Positions 1-6,571 are shown, numbered from the stretch's first letter. The stretch is DNA of 8,383 nucleotides from Legionellales bacterium (GCA_012103495.1 WLWR01000062.1:1-8383); one strand, 5' to 3'. Translations and numbers: made by a program. The notes: generated by a model not told the origin, from the sequence alone.

Positions 1-37
1 CAAAAGGTTAACCGTCATCTCATCCCGAAGGCTCTAA
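1..37. other. sequence left of the tRNA fragment, not tRNA 5' half
   Basis: A complete tRNA-Arg here would need GCGCCCG, a D-arm and the anticodon 5' stem CCTGG ending at 37. Instead bases 33-37 read TCTAA, which leaves two A-C mismatches against CCAGG at 45-49, and nothing resembles a D-arm or acceptor 5' strand. The bases therefore come from another sequence, such as the far end of the mobile element or a neighbouring element. Too short to identify. Confidence 0.6.
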
Positions 38-82
38 CTACGAACCAGGGGGTCGGAGGTTCGAATCCTTCCGGGCGCGCCA
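38..82 (+). tRNA. partial tRNA-Arg(ACG), 3' half; integrase attachment site
   Basis: Seen directly: anticodon loop CTACGAA (38-44, anticodon ACG at 40-42), anticodon 3' stem CCAGG, variable loop GGGTC, T stem GGAGG, T loop TTCGAAT, T stem CCTTC (one G-U pair), acceptor 3' strand CGGGCGC, discriminator G and encoded CCA (80-82). This is the 3' half of a gammaproteobacterial tRNA-Arg reading CGN codons. The 5' half is missing, so the fragment alone cannot make a tRNA. Its start coincides with the stop codon of the adjacent serine integrase, whose C-terminal residues are encoded by the tRNA antisense strand. That is the usual arrangement when an element carries a tRNA 3'-end copy in its att site. 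I infer that the recombination core lies at or near the anticodon loop; the exact crossover dinucleotide cannot be read from one junction. Confidence 0.8.
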
Positions 83-1588
83 TTCTCCAATTGTCCTGCA
101 TTTTACGAATTCATCGAACGGTTTTTTTAAGGTAAAACAAAGGGTTGTGCCTTTTAGTTCGAGGTTCGAAAATGTGAAATGGATGATTCGTCGTTTTCTT
201 TGCGTCGTCGAACCTTTGAAGGCTTGGTGGGCGTTGCTGGCGAAGTTGACGAGGGTGATCAGCGTGTCGGTGAAGTTGTCGTCGGCTTGGTCATGATGGG
301 TTAATAAAGCGTTGATTTCATCGCGGCGTTGGATGAGTTTTTCGCGTTTGGCTTCGTGCTCTGCTTCGGTTATTTTTTCTTCTAGCCAGAAGTCCATGAG
401 TTTGTCGAGTTTGCGGCTTATGTTTTCGTGTTCGCGGTGGAGGCTGTGGATTTGTTCTTTATGATAGCTTCGCTCTATGTTGGCGGTTTGTTTGATGTAG
501 GCGATGATTTTGCTGTATAGCCTTGGTTCGATGTGCAGTTTGGCGATGATGGCTTCAACCTCTTTGAGGACTTTGTCTTCTCGTACCCAGATCTTTTTTT
601 GGGGGTTGTCTGGGTTCCACGTTCTTAAATAAGTCCACTGGGCGCGAGTGCCGTTTTTGTAAGTTCTTTTTTGCGTTTCGGCGGTGACGGTGCGACCGGT
701 GGTGGCGCATTTGATCAAACCGCGAAAGACATATTCCTTAGCGCCGTATTGAAATGGTTTTTTCTTCCAGCCTCGGCGGACGACTTGGCAGGCGTCGAAA
801 ACTTCTTTGGTGATGATGGGTTCGTAAATGTGAGGGTATTCTTTTCCGGTTTTGAGAACACGCATGACGCCGTAATAAAATGGATTGGTGAGTGTTTTGT
901 GAATGTGGCTTTTGCTCAGTGCGCCTTGGTGACCTCTGGAGTTTCGCAATCCCCATTGTTTTGTTTTGGCCACCATGTCGCCCAAGGTAAATTGGCCGGT
1001 GGCGTATTCTTCGAACAATCGTTTGATGAGTAGAGCGCGTTCGGGGTCGAGGATGATTTTTCCTCTTTTGCGCCCGAGTCCTTTGATGTTGAGATAACCG
1101 ATGGGCGCGGTGCCAATCCACTCGCCATGCCGTAATTTTTGTTCAATACTGCGTTTGACGTTATCGCGTAGACTATCGACGTAGGATTGAGCCATGACCA
1201 CGTGCATATTCCACATGAGCCGTTCTTGGGAGGTTGAGTCTTTGTGGATGATGCAGTTTTCTACGTGGAAATGCAGTTCCAATCGACCTTGATTAATGAG
1301 GTCGTCTAGCAATGGGGTTTCTTTGAAGCTGCGTTGCAGTCGATCAACTTTGTCGGTGACGATGGCGGTGGTTTGTGTTTGGGATTTTAGAAATTGAATG
1401 GCTTGCATGAATTTTTTTCGATCACCGATGGTGGAGGATTCCACCAGGTCGTATTTTTTGATGACGGTGAGACCTTTGCGTAAGCAGTATTGTTCCAGGC
1501 GATGTTTTTGTGCGTCGATGGAGTAGCCTTCTTCTTGTTCTTTTGAGGAGACTCTGGCGAGGATGATGGCTTGTTTTGCGGTGCTCAT
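38..1588 (-). CDS. large serine recombinase (integrase)
   Basis: A 516-residue site-specific serine integrase that would insert and excise the element at tRNA-Arg. The N-terminal resolvase domain (about 5-145) shows the ARVSSKEQ motif with the likely nucleophile Ser14 after Arg12, and the DRLQR motif at 82-86 (the two arginines of the active site). A Recombinase DNA-binding domain follows at about 155-270 (IGTAPIGY, LTNPFYYG), then a zinc-ribbon-like segment from 289, a coiled coil at about 365-435, and a basic C-terminal tail. The zinc ribbon is degenerate: only Cys294 of the expected four cysteines is seen. The last residues, WRARKDSNLRPPGS, are the tRNA-Arg fragment read in antisense, and the TAG stop falls in the anticodon loop. 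The ATG is preceded by AAGGA about 9 bases upstream. Base composition is less AT-rich than in the genes to the right, suggesting transfer. Length is normal for the family. Confidence 0.93.
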   Translation of the reverse strand: MSTAKQAIILARVSSKEQEEGYSIDAQKHRLEQYCLRKGLTVIKKYDLVESSTIGDRKKFMQAIQFLKSQTQTTAIVTDKVDRLQRSFKETPLLDDLINQGRLELHFHVENCIIHKDSTSQERLMWNMHVVMAQSYVDSLRDNVKRSIEQKLRHGEWIGTAPIGYLNIKGLGRKRGKIILDPERALLIKRLFEEYATGQFTLGDMVAKTKQWGLRNSRGHQGALSKSHIHKTLTNPFYYGVMRVLKTGKEYPHIYEPIITKEVFDACQVVRRGWKKKPFQYGAKEYVFRGLIKCATTGRTVTAETQKRTYKNGTRAQWTYLRTWNPDNPQKKIWVREDKVLKEVEAIIAKLHIEPRLYSKIIAYIKQTANIERSYHKEQIHSLHREHENISRKLDKLMDFWLEEKITEAEHEAKREKLIQRRDEINALLTHHDQADDNFTDTLITLVNFASNAHQAFKGSTTQRKRRIIHFTFSNLELKGTTLCFTLKKPFDEFVKCRTIGEWRARKDSNLRPPGS

Positions 1589-1691
1589 GGTTTTTTTTCC
1601 TTGTGTCGTTGTCCTGGGGCATGAATGGTGGTCAATCGGTTTGAGAGAGTTTTTAAAGTAGTGAGTTGGTTCCTGTGGCTAGATGGATTTT

Positions 1692-1719
1692 ATTGTAATG
1701 CTTTTTTTACAGATGCCAA
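1692..1719 (-). promoter_or_regulatory. probable promoter of the integrase gene
   Basis: On the minus strand TTGGCA (1714-1719) and TACAAT (1692-1697) are separated by 16 bases, each matching the sigma-70 consensus at five of six positions. Transcription would start near 1685 and leave a leader of about 97 bases before the integrase ATG. A perfect palindrome sits 14 bases upstream of the -35 box. Confidence 0.5.
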
Positions 1720-1733
1720 TGCTTTTGCAGCAA

Positions 1734-1743
1734 GTGATATCAC
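1734..1743. repeat. perfect palindrome GTGATATCAC, possible operator
   Basis: A 10-bp perfect palindrome lies just upstream of the predicted integrase -35 box and just past the stop of the small minus-strand gene. Its position suits a regulator or directionality-factor binding site. A single copy of this length can also arise by chance. Confidence 0.3.
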
Positions 1744-1749
1744 AAACCA

Positions 1750-1959
1750 TCAATCACGTTGTTTTTTTGTGGTAGTTAGTACAGTCTGGCAATAACCAAT
1801 CAAATCTCTAGCAGCGGTATGAGCTTGAGCTTCGGTGATTTTATTTTTGTACATTTGTTGAATGTCGTTCACGATTTCTTGATACAGTTCGTTCTGTGAT
1901 TTTTTCTCATCTTCGGCTAGCCATGCGGCGAATTGCTGTTGAGTGGTTTTATTTTTCAT
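1750..1959 (-). CDS. small helical protein of unknown function next to the integrase
   Basis: A 69-residue, mostly helical, charged protein starting MKNKTTQQQFAAWLAEDEKK and ending TTTKKQRD. I do not recognise the family. It has no signal peptide, membrane segment or clear helix-turn-helix. Central residues (QNELYQEIVNDIQQMYKN) could form an amphipathic helix. The ATG at 1957-1959 is the only ATG in frame; an upstream TTG at 1990-1992 would give 80 residues, and neither has a good Shine-Dalgarno sequence. It lies 161 bases upstream of the integrase on the same strand, with the integrase promoter in between. A small gene in this position may be a recombination directionality factor or accessory regulator, but nothing in the protein sequence shows that. 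Confidence 0.55.
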   Translation of the reverse strand: MKNKTTQQQFAAWLAEDEKKSQNELYQEIVNDIQQMYKNKITEAQAHTAARDLIGYCQTVLTTTKKQRD

Positions 1960-1992
1960 AGCGGTGGTAAGCGTATTCAGTAAAGGGATCAA

Positions 1993-2210
1993 TGTAGCAA
2001 GATGTGAGTCAAAAAAATCTGATTTATGACCTATTAGAATAAAGCTACTGGAAAAGGGTTACATTTTTTATAAGATAAATAGCACTGCATAATGTGTTTT
2101 CCCTGTCCATTCATTGCAAAAAATGAATAGTTCTACTAAAATACCAAGCTGTTATTGGAATAATTTCACGGATTTGATCCGATTCTTAATGAGCATGGCA
2201 TGGATTATGG
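1993..2210. other. AT-rich intergenic region between divergent genes
   Basis: This stretch separates the minus-strand integrase-side genes from the plus-strand kinase region and should carry promoters for both directions. Visible signals are a 7-bp inverted repeat ATTCATT/AATGAAT with a 6-base loop (2109-2128) and a shorter one, CGGAT/ATCCG with a 3-base loop (2169-2181). CATAAT at 2088-2093 is a possible plus-strand -10, without a convincing -35. No RNA gene is recognisable. Confidence 0.4.
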
Positions 2211-2453
2211 ATGGTAGTGATGCGGTATTATGAAGTAATATCTTTTAGCCCCCACATTATATCAATTTTCAAATTTCTCGATTTAACTCTTTTCGCTGCT
2301 TGGCAACTAAAATGCAAACTCGGTGGTTCTATCGCATTTAATAAGCTCCAAGAAAAATACGCTGTCTGTGTCCAACGCTTATTTCAGGTATTGAAATCAG
2401 CGAGTGAAATTCATTTTAGATTTACTGATATTAAGCTTCATGAGGGATTTTGA
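2211..2453 (+). CDS. doubtful small ORF upstream of the sensor kinase
   Basis: An 80-codon open frame that I cannot assign to a family. It begins with a rather hydrophobic stretch (YYEVISFSPHIISIFKFLDL) and ends with mixed helical residues and an HFRFTDIKLHEGF tail. Codon choice looks plausible for this genome. Its stop lies two bases before the preferred GTG start of the kinase, which would allow translational coupling and is the main argument for it being real. Against it, neither the ATG at 2211 nor the ATG at 2220 has a clear Shine-Dalgarno sequence. It may instead be the kinase leader. Confidence 0.35.
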   Translation: MVVMRYYEVISFSPHIISIFKFLDLTLFAAWQLKCKLGGSIAFNKLQEKYAVCVQRLFQVLKSASEIHFRFTDIKLHEGF

Positions 2454-2455
2454 GA

Positions 2456-3712
2456 GTGACAACAAAAGTAGGACAATACAATCAACTGATGGAAAAAGTT
2501 CAGTCAAAAAGCAGAGTTGCTTATATCAACAAGGTTTTTCTGGATAAAATTACAGAGTCTTTACCGCAATATATTTTTTGGAAAGATAGAAATTCTGTTT
2601 ATTTGGGATGTAATAAGAATTTTTCTGACTTAGTTGGGTTGAGTTCACCAGAAGCGATTGTGGGAAAAACAGATTATGACTTGAATTGGCAATCCACAGG
2701 CCATACGGCAGAAACTTTTCAAGAGGGTGACCGCAAAACTTTAGCGGGAGATGTTATTACCAATCAGGAAGAAATTCTAGCGTTACCCAATGGAAAGAAA
2801 CTTATTACTATCGTCAGTAAATCACCCATCATTGATGAGGGTGAAGCCATTGGAATAGTTGGTTACTTTACCGATATCACTGAAGTGCGAAAAGCTGAGG
2901 AACGAGAACGGCAGACAATTGCCAAAATGGTCGAAGAACGCATGAAAGCAAAGTCGGAAGAGGAGTTGCGTGCAGCCATTATGGTCATCACGGGTAGTAT
3001 TGTTCACGATTTGCGAACACCTATTACAACGGTCAATCTTGTCGGAGGTAATATGAATAAGTTTTTACCTGAAATTATTGCCGGTTATAAAAAAGCCGTT
3101 GATGCAGGGTTGCTTGAAGACCCGCTTAAATCACAGATTTTGTCTAATTTGGAAAACTCTGGTCATACTTTAAAATCTGTGTCGATGAATATGAATGATT
3201 ATATTGATCATTCTTTAAAAACATTGAGTAAAACGTTAGTAAAAGATTTGACTCAAGAAGACTTAACAAAGTGTTCGATGGAGCGCTGTATTCGAGAAAC
3301 TATGGCGCGTTATCCTTTTGAAGCGGACGAGCTTCAACGAATAGAAGTAGATTATGACAATGATTTTCATTTTATGGGCAATACCATCATGATGATTCGA
3401 GTTTTAACGAACTTGATCAAAAATTCTTTGTATCAGATCAACAAAAATCAGAAAGGGGATATTTTGATTCGTATGGAAAGAAGACTGGAACATAATGTTT
3501 TGTTTGTAAAAGATACAGCTGGTGGTATCCCCGACGAATTTATTTCTACACTATTTGAAGGTTACCAAACAACTAAAAAAGACGGCACCGGTGTGGGGCT
3601 TGCTTTTTGCCAAAAGGCAATCAATGATTTTGGTGGCAAAATAGAATGCCAATCTAACCATGATGATTACATTGAATTTATCATTACTTTTTCTAAAGTA
3701 AACCACTTGTGA
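2456..3712 (+). CDS. cytosolic PAS-domain sensor histidine kinase
   Basis: A 418-residue soluble kinase that would autophosphorylate on His and pass the phosphate to a response regulator. An N-terminal PAS domain lies at about 30-145 (YIFWKDRNSVYLGCN to GYFTDITEV), followed by a short charged linker. The H-box is SIVHDLRTPI with His184. The dimerisation helices are separated by an unusually long segment (KFLPEIIAGYKKAVDAG onward). In the HATPase domain I see the N-box NLIKN at 319-323, the G1 box DTAGGIP at 353-359 and the G2 box GTGVGL at 377-382. No membrane segment, receiver or output domain is present, so the PAS domain must sense something inside the cell. GTG at 2456 is preferred over TTG at 2450 because GAGGGA (2442-2447) sits 8 bases before it. 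The extended dimerisation region recalls kinases common in Legionella and the CqsS/LqsS group, but I could not verify this. No complete partner regulator is in the window. Confidence 0.9.
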   Translation: MTTKVGQYNQLMEKVQSKSRVAYINKVFLDKITESLPQYIFWKDRNSVYLGCNKNFSDLVGLSSPEAIVGKTDYDLNWQSTGHTAETFQEGDRKTLAGDVITNQEEILALPNGKKLITIVSKSPIIDEGEAIGIVGYFTDITEVRKAEERERQTIAKMVEERMKAKSEEELRAAIMVITGSIVHDLRTPITTVNLVGGNMNKFLPEIIAGYKKAVDAGLLEDPLKSQILSNLENSGHTLKSVSMNMNDYIDHSLKTLSKTLVKDLTQEDLTKCSMERCIRETMARYPFEADELQRIEVDYDNDFHFMGNTIMMIRVLTNLIKNSLYQINKNQKGDILIRMERRLEHNVLFVKDTAGGIPDEFISTLFEGYQTTKKDGTGVGLAFCQKAINDFGGKIECQSNHDDYIEFIITFSKVNHL

Positions 3713-3792
3713 AGATATTAATAGGAGGCAATTGGATAGATTTAAGAATCATTTTATCTGACGCAGAGGACAAAGAATTTTTTTCATTGTGA
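3709..3792 (+). CDS. 27-codon ORF overlapping the kinase stop; possible receiver-domain remnant
   Basis: The start overlaps the kinase stop as GTGA, the classic coupling arrangement for operon partners. The product begins MKILI and contains LRIILSDAEDKEFF, which resembles the first strand and acidic pocket of a response-regulator receiver domain, but it ends after 27 residues and lacks the phosphorylated Asp. A perfect AGGAGG at 3723-3728 sits inside the frame, 7 bases before an in-frame ATA at 3736. That reads like an ancestral start whose ATG has been lost. The TGA stop overlaps the -10 element of the next gene. It may be a real small protein, the decayed start of the kinase's regulator, or chance. 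Confidence 0.25.
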   Translation: MKILIGGNWIDLRIILSDAEDKEFFSL

Positions 3793-3798
3793 TATACT
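3790..3798 (+). promoter_or_regulatory. extended -10 promoter of the DUF3050 gene
   Basis: TGATATACT matches the extended -10 consensus TGnTATAAT with one mismatch, 44 bases before the DUF3050 ATG. No good -35 box is present, as is common for extended -10 promoters. This suggests DUF3050 has its own promoter and is not simply the last gene of the kinase operon. Confidence 0.45.
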
Positions 3799-3842
3799 GC
3801 TTGTCGCTCAGTAATGCTTTGTGGATTTGGAGGTTAAAGCAA

Positions 3843-4673
3843 ATGGCATTTAAACGAAGTAACGATATGATGTATGGTATTGAGCAGCTTACCCAAAAGT
3901 TGTCCCCCCTCACCTTAAAAATCAATCATCACCCTTTATATAAGAGCATTCACACAGTGCACCACGTGCGCTTATTTATGGAGCAGCATGCCTTTGCTGT
4001 TTGGGATTTCATGTGTCTGCTAAAAGAACTACATCGCCGATTGGTATCTACTGCTGCGCCTTGGTTTCCACCGAAAGACGCACTCAGTGCAAACTTGATT
4101 AGCAGCATTTTAGTTGAAGAAGAAGGTGACGTAACAGAAGATGGCACGTATGCCAGCCATTTTGATATTTATTTAACGGCCATGAAAAAAGTTGGCGCGG
4201 ATACAACATCTATTGAAACAATGTTGAATCTTTTATCACAAGGAGTATCGGTCGAAAATGCTTTAGACCAGTTGCCTTTAAATGCAGCGACTAAAAATTT
4301 TGTCAAATCGACATTTAGTTTTTTTACTCTTGAAACGCATGAACTTGCCGCTGCTTTTGTTTATGGACGCGAAGGCGTGACAGCAGAAATGTTTACCCCT
4401 TTGTTAAGCCAGTTGAAAGCAGAGATAGCTTCGAATCATGAACAGCAATTTAGTACGTTGATTTATTATTTTGAGCGTCACATTGAACTGGATGGGGAGG
4501 AGCATTTTCCTAAAGCCATACAAATGCTTGCCAACCTGGTCAATGGCGATGAAAGCAAATTGCGTCAAGTTGAAGCTGCAGCTATTAGAGCTTTAACCGC
4601 TAGGCTTCATTTCTTAACGGGTATTCAGCAGTCTTTCGTACAAGAAGATGAGGAAATTGCCTTGGCTTCTTAG
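3843..4673 (+). CDS. DUF3050 family protein, heme-oxygenase-like fold
   Basis: A 276-residue cytosolic protein that I recognise as DUF3050 from HHPLYKSIHTVHHVRLFMEQHAFAVWDFM split over residues 29-57, APWFPP (72-77), SHFDIYLTAMKKVGAD (105-120), AFVYGRE (171-177) and RHIELDGEEH (212-221). The family is predicted to adopt the all-helical heme-oxygenase/TENA fold; its reaction is not established. A glutamate at 92-94 followed by Gly95, then His106, Glu177 and H-x3-D-x3-H at 213/217/221 resemble the six-ligand set of heme-oxygenase-like diiron oxidases, suggesting an oxidase or oxygenase (inference). The ATG at 3843 is chosen because GGAGG (3829-3833) lies 9 bases upstream; an in-frame GTG at 3789 lies inside the promoter element and has no such site. 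Length is normal for the family. It converges on the acyl-CoA synthetase with 18 bases between the stops and no clear terminator hairpin. Confidence 0.85.
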   Translation: MAFKRSNDMMYGIEQLTQKLSPLTLKINHHPLYKSIHTVHHVRLFMEQHAFAVWDFMCLLKELHRRLVSTAAPWFPPKDALSANLISSILVEEEGDVTEDGTYASHFDIYLTAMKKVGADTTSIETMLNLLSQGVSVENALDQLPLNAATKNFVKSTFSFFTLETHELAAAFVYGREGVTAEMFTPLLSQLKAEIASNHEQQFSTLIYYFERHIELDGEEHFPKAIQMLANLVNGDESKLRQVEAAAIRALTARLHFLTGIQQSFVQEDEEIALAS

Positions 4674-4691
4674 CGGAATATCTGAAGTTGA

Positions 4692-6515
4692 TTATCGAGG
4701 TCGAGGCGAGTGCAATGTAGCCTCTTCCTTGGTTTGTTGATCAGCCAGTCTAGTTTCTTCCAATTTCCTTAATGCCGCACGGCGTATTTTGCCGCTTATG
4801 GTTTCATATTGACTCCACTCTTCTAAACTAAGAAATTCAATCTCCTGTGGGCATTTATAGTGAGCGGTTTCTTGTTTGATGTGGTTTTGGATAGATTCGC
4901 TCAATTCTGGGCTGCCTGAGAAGCCTTCTTTCAATAAGATGAATGCTTTAATAGTGATAACTCCATGGATAGGTATCCCCACAACGGCAATTTTTCTCAC
5001 GGCTTCGTGTGACGCTGCAGCAGATTCAACCTCATGGGGGCCGATGCGGTAGCCTTGGCTTTTGATGAGATCATCTCTTCGACCATGATAAATGATGGAG
5101 CCGTCTTCATTTTTTTTACCATAATCACCAGTTAAATAGTAACGACCATCAGGGGAAAAAGAGTTGCGTGTTTGTTCTGGTGCATTGATATAACCACGCA
5201 TCAAACCAAGACGTTTCCCTTTCTCTAGATCCATGGCGATTTGTCCTACTTCACCTGCTGGTAAAGGGTGCAATTGCTCATTTAATATTGCAACGTGGTA
5301 TGGAGGAACAGATGTGCCAATTGTATTTGGTATATGTCGCCCCCCCTTGATACTTCTTGTGAGTGGCGGCGTTTCTGCTTGCCCATATCCAATGGAAACA
5401 TCAATGCCAAGTGAAGTAAATGCTCTAATCAATTCGGGATCCGCTAGTTCTCCTATAATGACAATGCGCTCTAAATGTGGGAATTTAAATTGATTAAAAT
5501 TGTATTCTGTAACCAATAATCGTAAGGTCGCTGGTGCTGTACAAAGAATTGTGACAGGTTGGTCACGCAATGTGGCAAGTAATTTTTGTGGATCAAATTT
5601 TTTATTGGTAGGTGTAATCAGTAATTTCGCATCCATTAACCAGACAGCGGCGGTCATCCATACTGTCAACCCCCAACCTGTATCGCAGGCAATGAGAGCT
5701 AAACTTTCAGGGGTGGCCTGCAACAAATCTCTTCCTGTAGTTAAGTGAGAAAAAAGATAGTCATGATTGTGTTGAACGACCTTGGGCAGCCCTGTGGTTC
5801 CCGAAGTATAAAGATCCACGCAAGGGGTTTCAGTGGTTGTTTGAACCATCATGGTGGGAGTAATGGGTTGTTTAAAAATATCAGCTAGTGAATTCCAATG
5901 TGTACTTCCTATGCCTGTTGTTATTTTATGAGTTAAAGAAGGACACTGGAATTCGATAGCATCAACTCGTTTTTGTAACTCTGGAGCGGTAATGATCCCC
6001 TTAATATTGAGTTCGTTAATTCGATAATTGAGATCTTGAGAAGTTAGGAATTTGGAGCAAGGAACCACAGCGATGCCTTGACGTATCAATCCAGCTAAGC
6101 TATACCACCAAGCAGGATGCTGCCCTAGCATTAATGCAATGCTATCTCCAGTTTCAAACCCTTCTTTAAAAAAGAAGCGAGCAATTTGATGGCTTCGAGC
6201 AATCAGCTTTTCATAAGTGATATCTTCTTGCTCGCCTGTATCATCGGCGCTACGTATGGCAAGTTTGTTAGGTGAGCGGCGATCAACAACTTGAGATACA
6301 ATATTACAAGCAAGAGGTGGGGCATCTATGGGATGATTAAGTAATGTATGATAAATTTTGTTAATGTCTGGAGGGGGGGGCTTGGTATTAGAAGTCGAGG
6401 TGTTTCGCTGTTGCATTTGCCATTGCCATTGAAATAATGTTGGGCGCGTTGGACGGATGAATACGGGATGTCTTGTTACCCGACGAGCCGCTGTAATGGC
6501 GTAAAAAAAAGTCAC
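4692..6515 (-). CDS. AMP-forming acyl-CoA synthetase (ANL superfamily)
   Basis: A 607-residue enzyme that would activate a carboxylic acid with ATP to an acyl-AMP and then form the CoA thioester. Core motifs are complete: P-loop YTSGTTGLPK (236-245), GYGQAET (376-382), TGD (462-464), the hinge GRRDDLIKSQGYRIGPHEVE (478-497) and the catalytic lysine in SGKIRR (574-579, Lys576). The DTGWGL segment at 278-283 recalls medium-chain acyl-CoA synthetases; benzoate-CoA ligase-like and other substrates are possible. Unusually, the first 49 residues precede the normal domain start, contain no Asp or Glu, and carry six Arg and one Lys. GTG at 6513-6515 is supported by AAGGA 8 bases upstream; ATG at 6414-6416 (Met34) has no Shine-Dalgarno. 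A C8 tract in codons for residues 45-48 (KPPPP) could slip and shut the gene off. Both flanking genes are on the plus strand, so it appears to be its own transcript. Confidence 0.9.
   Translation of the reverse strand: MTFFYAITAARRVTRHPVFIRPTRPTLFQWQWQMQQRNTSTSNTKPPPPDINKIYHTLLNHPIDAPPLACNIVSQVVDRRSPNKLAIRSADDTGEQEDITYEKLIARSHQIARFFFKEGFETGDSIALMLGQHPAWWYSLAGLIRQGIAVVPCSKFLTSQDLNYRINELNIKGIITAPELQKRVDAIEFQCPSLTHKITTGIGSTHWNSLADIFKQPITPTMMVQTTTETPCVDLYTSGTTGLPKVVQHNHDYLFSHLTTGRDLLQATPESLALIACDTGWGLTVWMTAAVWLMDAKLLITPTNKKFDPQKLLATLRDQPVTILCTAPATLRLLVTEYNFNQFKFPHLERIVIIGELADPELIRAFTSLGIDVSIGYGQAETPPLTRSIKGGRHIPNTIGTSVPPYHVAILNEQLHPLPAGEVGQIAMDLEKGKRLGLMRGYINAPEQTRNSFSPDGRYYLTGDYGKKNEDGSIIYHGRRDDLIKSQGYRIGPHEVESAAASHEAVRKIAVVGIPIHGVITIKAFILLKEGFSGSPELSESIQNHIKQETAHYKCPQEIEFLSLEEWSQYETISGKIRRAALRKLEETRLADQQTKEEATLHSPRPR
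6373..6380 (-). repeat. C8 homopolymer in the acyl-CoA synthetase reading frame
   Basis: Eight consecutive C residues on the coding strand encode part of KPPPP, just before the conserved catalytic domain. Gain or loss of one base would stop production of the catalytic part, since no in-frame ATG follows soon after. Such tracts are typical of slipped-strand phase variation, though eight bases is near the lower end. Confidence 0.4.
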
Positions 6516-6571
6516 TGCTAGATTCCTTGTTCCTCGTAAAAGTTGAGCATTTTAATGAATGCCTGACTATT

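Noticed and set aside
671..1146. Open frames on both strands inside the integrase gene (671-1033, 738-1121, 916-1146)
   Set aside because: They are shadows of the integrase, whose catalytic motifs and length are intact, and none resembles a known protein.
1422..1622. Minus-strand 66-codon frame overlapping the integrase start
   Set aside because: A low-complexity Arg/His/Thr-rich translation typical of a shifted frame; the integrase N-terminus explains this DNA.
5233..5748. Plus-strand frames antisense to the acyl-CoA synthetase
   Set aside because: They lie wholly opposite conserved synthetase motifs and have no domain or ribosome binding site of their own.
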